A stretch of DNA of 64,000 nucleotides, taken from the NCBI GenBank assembly GCA_018780645.1, contig JADMJJ010000002.1, forward strand, positions 62,001 to 126,000, written 5' to 3'. Each line of letters opens with the position of its first letter. Position 1 is the stretch's first letter. This document shows, in pieces, positions 43,107-50,568 of the stretch. The notes beneath the pieces are model-generated. The model searched no databases. It worked only from the letters and a program-made list of their open reading frames with translations, and was not told the origin of the DNA. The translations under genes were made by a program, and so were the position numbers. Source of the DNA: Burkholderiaceae bacterium. Lineage in GTDB: Bacteria > Pseudomonadota > Gammaproteobacteria > Burkholderiales > Burkholderiaceae_C.

Positions 43107-44674
43107 CTTCGCTTTTCTGCCACTGCCATCCCGCGGCAGAACGCCTCCTCGAACACGGAATAGCCGGCCAGGTCGGCATGGGCAAAACGCAGCCGGCCCC
43201 TCAGCGCAGACAGCGCCTGCAGCGCCGCATCGGTATGCAGGCCCGGCACCGGGATGCTCATCGCGTGGCCATAGCGCATCAGGTCGACACGCTCGGTCTT
43301 GGCCGGCAGGTCCGGATGCATGCCGCGCAGGTCGGCCATCACCCGCCCGGCCCAGGCGGACCAGGGCTGGCTCAGCAGATCGCCGCGCTGAGCGGCGGGT
43401 AACGCGTGATAGGCCGTCAGCACCGTGGGCCCGGCCTGCGGCTGCAGGCCCTGGTGCGAGGCATCGACATAGCCCAGCGCAGTGGCACCGCCGGCGTAGG
43501 CCACGTTGTCCCAGGCCGGGGCAGCGCCGATGCGTTGCAGCAAGGGCTCACGCAGGCGCAGATTGGCCACCAGCCAGGGCGCATAACGCATTTTTGCAGC
43601 GGCTGAATGAAGCGCAGGAAGCGGCGATCGCAGCAGCCGAGCGGCGATGAACAGCGGCAGCGCGAACACCACCGTCTGCGCCGTCCATTGCTCGACGCGC
43701 TGCGCCTTCTCGTTCCAGACCAGCACCTCGACCTGGTGGCGCTGCTCGTCCACCTGCAGCACCGTCATGCCGCTGTGCAGGCGCTCGCGCTGCGGCACGG
43801 CCAGGCGTTCGGTCAGCCAGGCATTGCCTTCTGGCCAAGTCAGCACCGGCTCGGGCTCTGACTCGTCGCCGGGCGGATGAAAGCCGTGGCGGCTGGCGAA
43901 GTAGTGCAGGCCGGCCCAGGCTGAGACGGTCTCGGTGCCGGCACCATAGTCGTCGCGGCAGCAGTAATCCAGGTACCAGCGCAGCTTGGCGTCAACCAGG
44001 CCCTGGGCCTGCAGCCATTGTGCGAAAGGCATGGCATCGAGCCGCGCCCGCCCGGCCGAGTCGCGGGCGCGCAGGCTGGGCATCGCAAAGCTCAGTTCGG
44101 TGCGCACCTGCTCGACCAGGCGCGCAAAGCGCCGGTACTGAGCTAGCGTGGCGGCATCGCCCTCGGCCGGCGGCAGCAGACCCTCGACCCAGGCACCCTG
44201 GTAAAACAAGCGCTCCTGCGGGCTGTGGCAGAGATGGCGCTCGTCATAGACGCGGCGGCCGGACTCCAGCCTCGACAGCCCGAGTTCCTCCAGCAGCTCG
44301 ACCACCTCGGGCGCCTGCTCCCCGGGCAGCGGCAGGTAGTGCGCGCCCAGCGGGCAGCGCAGGCCACCGATCTGGTGGCCGCGGGAATTGCCGCCGGCCT
44401 GGTCCTCCAGCTCCAGCAGCTGCGCATCGCTGACGCCGGCCCGCGCGAAGCCGCGCGCGGCGGCAAGACCTGATACCCCGGCACCGAGTATCAGCACCTG
44501 GGCGCGGTGCTGCGCCTGCGGCGCCGGCAGCGCGCCGGACTTGAGCTCGCGCAGCCGGTGGCCGCGTCCATGCGCGGCGCCGACCCATCCGCCCTCCAGT
44601 GCTGCGGCTTCCGGGCGGCAACCGAGCAGACCTGCCGCCGTGCCCAGCAGCAGGCCACGTCGGTTGAGATTCAA
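43103..44674 (-). CDS. FAD-dependent amine-oxidase-like enzyme, Tat-type lipoprotein
   Basis: A 523-residue flavoprotein starting at TTG 44674: the codon follows GGAAGG by 4 bases and overlaps the stop of the aminopropyltransferase gene. The N-terminus has RR in NRRGLLLGTAAGLLGC, a twin-arginine-like signal ending in a lipobox Cys19, so it should be exported folded with FAD and lipid-anchored. The Rossmann motif is LILGAGVSGLAAARGFARAG. Amine-oxidase blocks include GGNSRGHQIGG and CRDDYGAGTETVSAW. Next to an aminopropyltransferase, a polyamine is an attractive substrate; this is inferred. Confidence 0.82.
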   Translation of the reverse strand: MNLNRRGLLLGTAAGLLGCRPEAAALEGGWVGAAHGRGHRLRELKSGALPAPQAQHRAQVLILGAGVSGLAAARGFARAGVSDAQLLELEDQAGGNSRGHQIGGLRCPLGAHYLPLPGEQAPEVVELLEELGLSRLESGRRVYDERHLCHSPQERLFYQGAWVEGLLPPAEGDAATLAQYRRFARLVEQVRTELSFAMPSLRARDSAGRARLDAMPFAQWLQAQGLVDAKLRWYLDYCCRDDYGAGTETVSAWAGLHYFASRHGFHPPGDESEPEPVLTWPEGNAWLTERLAVPQRERLHSGMTVLQVDEQRHQVEVLVWNEKAQRVEQWTAQTVVFALPLFIAARLLRSPLPALHSAAAKMRYAPWLVANLRLREPLLQRIGAAPAWDNVAYAGGATALGYVDASHQGLQPQAGPTVLTAYHALPAAQRGDLLSQPWSAWAGRVMADLRGMHPDLPAKTERVDLMRYGHAMSIPVPGLHTDAALQALSALRGRLRFAHADLAGYSVFEEAFCRGMAVAEKRS

Positions 44675-46269
44675 TGCACCTTCCCCCACTCTTCCTCGAA
44701 GGTGTGGACCAGCACCTGGCTGGACAGGCGATTCGCCTCGGCCGGCACGCGCTCCATATCGGGCGGAAAGTCGAACAGCGAGGGCAGACCGGCCAGGGTG
44801 ACGAAGCGCAGACCCTCGGGAAGGGCCGCCGGCTGGTGCCAGGGCCGGTGGCTGGCCAGGATGAAGCCCCACTCGCCAAAGCTGGGCACATGGGCGTGAT
44901 AGGGCGTGGCGCTCAGGCCCACCGTCTCTATCGTCGTGGCCACGGTCCAGAAGCTGCGGCGCGCAACCAGCGGCGACGTGGTCTGCACCACCGCATAGCC
45001 ATCGGCCGAAAGGTGCTGGTCGATCAGCTGGTAGAAGCTGGTGGTGTAGAGCTTGCCCAGCGAGAAATTGGTCGGGTCCGGGAAGTCGATGACGATCACA
45101 TCGAAGCTCTTCTGGTGCTGCTCCAGCCAGGTGAAGGCATCGTCATTGACGACGCGGACCTTGGGCGAGCGCAGGGCGTCCGCATTCAGCGCACGCAGTT
45201 GCGGCTGCTCGGTGAACAGCCGCGTCATGCGGGGGTCCAGCTCGACCAGGGTGACCTGCTCGACGCTCTTGTACTTGAGGATCTCGCGCACCGCCAGGCC
45301 GTCGCCCCCGCCCAGCACCAGCACCTGGCGCGGCGCGCCATGGGCGGCCATGGCCGGGTGCACCAGGGCCTCGTGGTAGCGGTATTCGTCGCGCGAGTGG
45401 AACTGCAGATTGCCGTTCAGGAACAGGCGCACGCCGGCCGGGCCGCTGGTGACGACGATGCGCTGGTAGTCGCTGCTCTGGCGCAGGATGATGTTCTCGC
45501 CATAGAAGCGGTCCTCGGCCCAGGTGGTCAGACGGTCGGCCCAGACCAGGCCCAAGCCCAGCACCGCCGCCGCCGCCGCGCAGGCCAAGGCATGGCTGCT
45601 GAAACGCCGCAGCTCGCCGCGGAACAGCCACAACGCCCACACCGCCACCGCCACATTGAGCAGGCCGAACAGCAGGCCGGTGCGTATCAGCCCCAAGTGC
45701 GGCACCAGCAGCAGCGGGAAGGCCAGAGCCACCACGAGCGCGCCCAGATAGTCGAAGGTCAGCACCTGCGAGACCAGATGCTTGAGCGCATAGCGTTCGC
45801 GGAAGTGGCGCTTCAGGATGCGCATGACCAGCGGAATCTCCAGCCCGACCAAGGCGCCGACCAGCAGCACCAGCCCATACAACAGCGCCCGGAAGGCCCC
45901 CGTCGCCCCGCTGGGCAGGAGGCTGTGCGCGGCAAACAGCGCCGCCGGCATCAGCCCGCCGATCACGCCCACCAGCAGCTCGATGCGCAGGAACTGCGCC
46001 ACCAGCTGCCGCTCGACAAAGCGCGACAGCCAGGAGCCAATGCCCATGGCGAACAGATAGGCGCCAATGACGGTGGAGAACTGCAGCACCGAATCACCCA
46101 GCAGATAGCTGGCCAGCGCACCGGCCGCCAGCTCGTAGATCAACCCGCAGGCCGCGATGACGAAGACGCTGGCGAGCAGCAGCACCTCGGGCAGCGAGGC
46201 CCGCGCGGGGCTGGCGGGGGCCTCGCCCGCGTCGTCGGCCACCGGCGGCACCAGGGCCTCCTCAGCCAT
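44671..46269 (-). CDS. Membrane-anchored aminopropyltransferase (spermidine synthase-like)
   Basis: A 532-residue protein. The first 240 residues carry about seven hydrophobic segments (VLLLASVFVIAACGLIYELA, LVLLVGALVGLEIPLVMRIL). The C-terminal half is a spermidine-synthase fold: SAM-binding VLVLGGGDGLAVREILKYKS, LVELDPRM and the active-site region VIVIDFPDPTN. This architecture matches the membrane-bound spermidine synthase group (PRK03612-like). Polyamine specificity is not shown. No speD gene is nearby to make decarboxylated SAM. Start ATG 46269 overlaps the DUF350 gene by 8 bases. Confidence 0.88.
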   Translation of the reverse strand: MAEEALVPPVADDAGEAPASPARASLPEVLLLASVFVIAACGLIYELAAGALASYLLGDSVLQFSTVIGAYLFAMGIGSWLSRFVERQLVAQFLRIELLVGVIGGLMPAALFAAHSLLPSGATGAFRALLYGLVLLVGALVGLEIPLVMRILKRHFRERYALKHLVSQVLTFDYLGALVVALAFPLLLVPHLGLIRTGLLFGLLNVAVAVWALWLFRGELRRFSSHALACAAAAAVLGLGLVWADRLTTWAEDRFYGENIILRQSSDYQRIVVTSGPAGVRLFLNGNLQFHSRDEYRYHEALVHPAMAAHGAPRQVLVLGGGDGLAVREILKYKSVEQVTLVELDPRMTRLFTEQPQLRALNADALRSPKVRVVNDDAFTWLEQHQKSFDVIVIDFPDPTNFSLGKLYTTSFYQLIDQHLSADGYAVVQTTSPLVARRSFWTVATTIETVGLSATPYHAHVPSFGEWGFILASHRPWHQPAALPEGLRFVTLAGLPSLFDFPPDMERVPAEANRLSSQVLVHTFEEEWGKVH

Positions 46270-46486
46270 GTATCGCCGCGGCCACGATCTGCCCGATCGA
46301 AATGCACATCGCGCCAACGACGATGGCCAGGGCGACGTTCTTGTGGTGGACGATCTCGTCCCACAGCTTGTAGGGGGTCAGCTTGTCGATGATGATGAAG
46401 CTGATCCAGAACACCAGCACGCCGATCAGGGCGTAGAGGATGGAGCCCAGCACGATGCCGGGTTTGAGCCATTCAAAGCCTTCCAT
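46262..46486 (-). CDS. DUF350-family small membrane protein (YjfL-like)
   Basis: A 74-residue protein with two hydrophobic helices (VLGSILYALIGVLVFWISFI and VALAIVVGAMCISIGQIVAA) and a connecting DKLTPYKLWDEIVHHKN, the conserved middle of DUF350. AAGGAGA lies 6 bases before the ATG at 46486. The family occurs in YjfIJKLMC-like and phage-shock-related operons in other bacteria, where its role remains unclear. Here it is coupled by overlap to the aminopropyltransferase. Confidence 0.88.
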   Translation of the reverse strand: MEGFEWLKPGIVLGSILYALIGVLVFWISFIIIDKLTPYKLWDEIVHHKNVALAIVVGAMCISIGQIVAAAIHG

Positions 46487-46519
46487 GGTCGTCTCCTTGA
46501 AAATGTCTTTGGTTGAACG

Positions 46520-48112
46520 CTATTTGTGGCCGCCGCCACCGCTGCTGAAGCCGCCGTAGGAGCCGCCGCTGGTGCGGGTGCCACCGCCACGCTGGCACTG
46601 CTTGTATTCGGCGCTGTCGGGGCCATAGGTATCGCGATAGGCGTCGCAATCGTCGCTGCCGCAGCGGGTGACGGCGATGATGACGATCACCAGCAGGCCG
46701 AAGATCAGGAACGGCTTCAACAGGCCGCCGGCCGAGCCCATCAGGTCGCCAAGGCCGGAGGGCGTGGCGTCGCGCTCCAGGGCGGCCAGCCGGTCGTCGG
46801 GCAGCTTGAACGCCCGGGCAATGACGCCGGCATCGAGCTTCTCGCCGGCTGACCAGGTGACCTCGCTGCCGGTCTCCTCGCGGTTGAGCTGCTTGCGCGC
46901 GGCGCTGCCCGTGCCCTGGTAGTCGGTGTTGAGGCTGCGCTGGTCGCGCGTCACGCGCCAGTAGAACTCACCCAGCACATAGCTCACCTTGGCCGGGTAG
47001 GTGTAGCGCTTCTGGTAGCTGTCGCCCTCGAACTGCAGGCGGTCGCCGCGGCCGGTGGGCGTGCCGGTCAGCGGCCGCACCCAGGACCAGCCGTCCTCTG
47101 TGTCCACCAGAAAGGCAAAACCGGCACGCTGGTTGTAGAGCAGGTACTCGCGCCAGAAGGTCTGCTCGTCGTCGCCATCCGGCACATCGCAGCGCTCCAT
47201 ATAGCCAACCACCTGCCAAGGCAGCGGACCCAGCTTGCCAAAGGTCAGTACGCCGCTGGCGCCCAGCGGCAGCAAGGGCTCCAAGGTGTTGGCGGCCTGG
47301 GCGTAGTGCTTCAGATCGGCACCGATACCCTGCGACAGGTCGACCACCGCATGGCACTGCTGGCAGACGATGGACTGGGTGCTGTCCAGCGTGATCTGCA
47401 AGGAGGTGCCACAGCTGGGGCATTCGGCCGAGCGGCCCTTCAGCGTCTTCTCGGTGCCCTCGGCCAGGCCGGTCATCGCCAGCTCGGACAGGGCCACCGC
47501 CCGGCCCACGCTCCAGGTCGGCTGCACCGGATCGGCATAGTCCAGCGTGCCGACCTCGGCGCGCTCGTTGCGCAGATCGGCGACGACGAACTCGCCGCCC
47601 TGATCCGGCGGATGCGGCAGCTCGCCCTGCGCCGCCAGCAGCTTGGCGCGGGTGACCGAGGCCACATCCCAGGCAAGACCTGCCACCAGCCGGCGCTCGC
47701 CAGCACTCAGCTCCTCGGCGGTCGGCACCTCGCCGCTGAGCGGCGCCTCGAAGCTGAGCACATAGGCGCCGTTGTCCTCCGACAGCCAGGCCGATTTCTG
47801 CACTCCACCGCTGTCGAACAGCGCATGCCACTCGTTCCAGGTGCCCTCGGCATAGCCGAACTGAAGGCGACCGACCAGGGTGAAGGCCGCGCCCTGGTAG
47901 CGGCCCGAGGCGCCCAGCTGCAGCGGCGAGTGGTCATCGAACAGCTCGGCGCTCTGGCCGATGCGGCGCAGGACGTCGCCCTCGCGCAGCAGCGTGCTGC
48001 GGCAGAAGCTGCAGACGGCACTGGCCGAGGCGGCCGAGCGAAAGTCCACCGGCGCCCCGCAGTTGGGGCAGGCGGCGCGGTAGCTGCGTTGCGGAGACGG
48101 TTCGGTGGCCAA
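46520..48112 (-). CDS. DUF4178-type protein with two zinc ribbons and C-terminal membrane helix
   Basis: A 530-residue protein starting at TTG 48112, with GAGG placed across the previous stop codon. The first zinc ribbon uses C15, C18, C34 and C37 (CPNCGA, CSFC); a second is CPSCGTSLQI with CQQC, near 220-250. Two DUF4178-like domains follow each ribbon (YAEGTWNEWHALFDSGG; QTFWREYLLYNQRAGFAFLV). A helix at about 466-483 (FLIFGLLVIVIIAVTR) and a Gly/Ser-rich tail end the protein. The function of DUF4178 is unknown; the context suggests action at the membrane. Confidence 0.82.
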   Translation of the reverse strand: MATEPSPQRSYRAACPNCGAPVDFRSAASASAVCSFCRSTLLREGDVLRRIGQSAELFDDHSPLQLGASGRYQGAAFTLVGRLQFGYAEGTWNEWHALFDSGGVQKSAWLSEDNGAYVLSFEAPLSGEVPTAEELSAGERRLVAGLAWDVASVTRAKLLAAQGELPHPPDQGGEFVVADLRNERAEVGTLDYADPVQPTWSVGRAVALSELAMTGLAEGTEKTLKGRSAECPSCGTSLQITLDSTQSIVCQQCHAVVDLSQGIGADLKHYAQAANTLEPLLPLGASGVLTFGKLGPLPWQVVGYMERCDVPDGDDEQTFWREYLLYNQRAGFAFLVDTEDGWSWVRPLTGTPTGRGDRLQFEGDSYQKRYTYPAKVSYVLGEFYWRVTRDQRSLNTDYQGTGSAARKQLNREETGSEVTWSAGEKLDAGVIARAFKLPDDRLAALERDATPSGLGDLMGSAGGLLKPFLIFGLLVIVIIAVTRCGSDDCDAYRDTYGPDSAEYKQCQRGGGTRTSGGSYGGFSSGGGGHK

Positions 48113-48122
48113 ACGCCAAACC

Positions 48123-49151
48123 TCAGACGAGTTTCTTCAACAACTCCGCCTTCTTCGACGAAAACTCTTCCTCGGTCAGGATGCCCTTGCTTTTCAGGTC
48201 GGCCAGTTTTTCCAAGGTAGCCATGACCTCGTCGGGCCGCAGGCTGGCCGGTGCCGCAGCCGCGGCTACAGGCGCGCCCTGCAGGCCCTGATTCAGCTGC
48301 TGGGCCATCACCTGCCCCAGGGCAACACCTGCCCCCAGGCCCATCGCATCGCCAACCACGCCGCCGCCGGCCGCGCCTTCGGCGAACTTGGGCAGCGACT
48401 GCGCGGTCTGGTACTGCATGAACTTGCCCATGTCGTTGCCGACCATGCCCATGCCTATCTTCTGGTCAAGGATCTTCTGCAGCTCCTCGGGCAGCGAGAC
48501 GCTTTGCATCGTCACCGCGTCCAGGCGCAGGCCCAGCTTGGCGAAGTCGGCCTGGGTGGCCTCCAGCAGCTGTTTGGCAAACTCGACCTGATTGGCGGCC
48601 AGGTCCAGGAAAGGAATGCCGCTGCCCGCCACCGCATCGCTGATGTGCTGCAGCATCAGGCCGCGCAGCTGGCCTTCGAGGTCGGCCACCGTGTAGGTGT
48701 CGCGGGTGCCCGAGATCTGGGTGTGAAACAGCTTGGCATCGACGATGCTGTAGGCATAGTTGCCGAAGGCACGCAGACGCACCGCGCCGAAGTCCTGGTC
48801 GCGTATCGTCACCGGCTGGGTCGTGCCCCAGCGCTGGTCGATCTGCTGGCGGGTGCTGATGAAGTAGACATCGCTCTTGAACGGCGACTCGAACAGCTTG
48901 TCCCAGTTTTTCAGATAGGTCAGCACCGGCAGGGTCTGCGTCGTCAGCTTGTGCATGCCGGGGCCGAACACATCGGCGACCTTGCCCTCGTTGACGAACA
49001 CCGCCAGCTGGGACTCGCGCACCGTCAGCGATGCGCCATACTGGATTTCGCGGTCGGCGATGGGGAAGCGCCAGGCCAGCACACCGTCGCCGCTCTCCGT
49101 CCATTCGATGATGTCGATGAACTGCTTCTTGATGAAATCCATCAGTCCCAT
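48123..49151 (-). CDS. SPFH-domain protein with C-terminal SHOCT
   Basis: A 342-residue protein. An SPFH/band-7-like domain (sometimes called virion core-like, YdjI family) covers 1-220: IIEWTESGDGVLAWRFPIAD, GPGMHKLTTQTLPVLTYLKN and TVADLEGQLRGLMLQHISDA. A helical and Gly/Ala-rich stretch follows, then a C-terminal SHOCT module (LADLKSKGILTEEEFSSKKA). GGGAG lies 6 bases before the ATG at 49151. It is the first gene of the five-gene operon. No transmembrane helix is evident, so it may bind membranes peripherally and scaffold the others. Confidence 0.88.
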   Translation of the reverse strand: MGLMDFIKKQFIDIIEWTESGDGVLAWRFPIADREIQYGASLTVRESQLAVFVNEGKVADVFGPGMHKLTTQTLPVLTYLKNWDKLFESPFKSDVYFISTRQQIDQRWGTTQPVTIRDQDFGAVRLRAFGNYAYSIVDAKLFHTQISGTRDTYTVADLEGQLRGLMLQHISDAVAGSGIPFLDLAANQVEFAKQLLEATQADFAKLGLRLDAVTMQSVSLPEELQKILDQKIGMGMVGNDMGKFMQYQTAQSLPKFAEGAAGGGVVGDAMGLGAGVALGQVMAQQLNQGLQGAPVAAAAAPASLRPDEVMATLEKLADLKSKGILTEEEFSSKKAELLKKLV

Positions 49152-49226
49152 GATCCACTCCCTGAACCACCCCGGAAATTCGGGTGCGGCCAATAATACG
49201 CGTCCTTGAATGCAGCGAGATGTCGG

Positions 49227-50474
49227 ATGAGCACCCTGCTTGAAACCCTGCCCGGATCCCTGCCGGAGTCCCTGCATGACGCCGCCGCGATGCGCATTGC
49301 CGTGATCGGCGCCGGCCCGGTCGGACTGGCCCTGGCCCTGCACGCGGCCAGCCAGTTGCCTGAGGCGCAGATCAGCCTGTTCGACGCCCGGTCGCTGAGC
49401 AAGGACATGTCCGGTGATCCGCGCACGCTGGCCCTGTCGCTGGGCAGCGTGCAGTTGCTGCAGCGCCTGGGCGCCTGGCCGGCGGAGCAGACCCAGGCGA
49501 TACGCGAGGTACGGGTCTCGCAGGCGCCACCCACGCCGCGCCGCCTGCTGGGTCTGGAACTCGGGGAACCGGAGGTGCGCATCACTGCGCTGGAGCAGGC
49601 CGTGCCGCAGCTGGGCGCCGTGCTCAGCTACGGTCAGCTGCTGGCGCCGCTGCAACAGGCCTGGCTGGCCCTTCAGGCACAGCAGCCGCAGCGCCTGATC
49701 AATCGCTTTGGCGAACCGGTGCGGGGGCTGAAGGCCAAGGCCGGCGGCGTCGAGGTCGATGCAGGCATTGCCGAGCCGTTCGAGCTGGCCATCGTCGCCG
49801 AGGGCGGTGTGTTCGCCGAGCAGGCGCGCAAGGCCATCACCTATGACTATCAACAGACCGCCTGGGTCGGCACGGTCACTTTGGCGCCGGGCAGCCCGGA
49901 AGGCATAGCCTACGAGCGCTTCACCCGCCAAGGCCCGCTGGCCCTGCTGCCGCTGAAGCCGCTGGATGGCCAACAGCGCGCGGCCCTGGTCTGGTGTGTT
50001 GATGCACGCGATGACGATGTGGGTGAGCTCAGCGACACCCAGCGCTTGACGGTGCTGAACCATCTGCTGCATCCCAGCACCGGCCGGCTGACCGGCATCA
50101 GCCCCTTGAAATCGTTCCCGCTGGGCCTGAACGCCGAGCGCAGCCTGGTGCAGGGCCGCACGGTGCGCATCGGCAATGCGGCGCAGACGCTGCACCCGGT
50201 GGCCGGCCAGGGCATGAACCTGGGCCTGCGCGATGCGTTTGCGCTGGTCCATGCGCTGAAGCGCTCGGATGTTGATGCGGCCCTGAGAAGCGTCGAGTGG
50301 CAGCGCGCACCCGACCGCTGGAGCACGCTGCTGGCCACCGACTTTCTGGCCCGCAGCTTCACCTGGCGCTGGCCCGGCCTGCCGGCCGCGCGGGGCCTGG
50401 GGCTGGCGGCGGTGCAGGCCTTGCCGGGGCTCAAATCGACGCTGGCGCGGCAGATGATGTTCGGGCGACGTTAG
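49227..50474 (+). CDS. UbiH/COQ6-family FAD-dependent monooxygenase
   Basis: A 415-residue flavoprotein hydroxylase. The FAD motif is AVIGAGPVGLALALHA near residue 25, the conserved DPRTLALSLGSVQLLQRLG block is typical of ubiquinone-pathway hydroxylases, and the second FAD motif is RIGNAAQTLHPVAGQGMNLG. Likely role: ring hydroxylation in ubiquinone biosynthesis, position unresolved. The start ATG at 49227 is chosen; a weak GAG-rich segment precedes it. It is divergent from the SPFH operon and followed by REP-like repeats. Confidence 0.88.
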   Translation: MSTLLETLPGSLPESLHDAAAMRIAVIGAGPVGLALALHAASQLPEAQISLFDARSLSKDMSGDPRTLALSLGSVQLLQRLGAWPAEQTQAIREVRVSQAPPTPRRLLGLELGEPEVRITALEQAVPQLGAVLSYGQLLAPLQQAWLALQAQQPQRLINRFGEPVRGLKAKAGGVEVDAGIAEPFELAIVAEGGVFAEQARKAITYDYQQTAWVGTVTLAPGSPEGIAYERFTRQGPLALLPLKPLDGQQRAALVWCVDARDDDVGELSDTQRLTVLNHLLHPSTGRLTGISPLKSFPLGLNAERSLVQGRTVRIGNAAQTLHPVAGQGMNLGLRDAFALVHALKRSDVDAALRSVEWQRAPDRWSTLLATDFLARSFTWRWPGLPAARGLGLAAVQALPGLKSTLARQMMFGRR

Positions 50475-50475
50475 G

Positions 50476-50568
50476 TCGTGGCCCCGGATTGCATCCGGGC
50501 TACGAATGCCGCGATGCAATCCGGGGGCCACGACAAGTCTTCCGTAGCCCGGATGCAATCCGGGGGCC
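50476..50568. repeat. Cluster of three REP-like palindromic units
   Basis: Units at about 50482-50503 (CCCCGGATTGCATCCGGGCTAC), 50513-50534 (GATGCAATCCGGGGGCCACG) and 50544-50568 (GTAGCCCGGATGCAATCCGG) alternate in orientation. The first two also pair over GTCGTGGCC and GGCCACGAC flanks, giving a larger hairpin. The last unit reaches the stop codon of the convergent kinase gene. The same unit occurs at 32881-32947. Confidence 0.78.

Noticed and set aside
49152-49226. A shared operator between the SPFH operon and the UbiH-like gene
   Set aside because: The 75-base gap has no clear dyad or promoter motif.
48123-50558. Long upstream extension of the SPFH gene through the UbiH-like gene
   Set aside because: It is antisense to a real gene and crosses a REP cluster; the ATG at 49151 has a good ribosome site.
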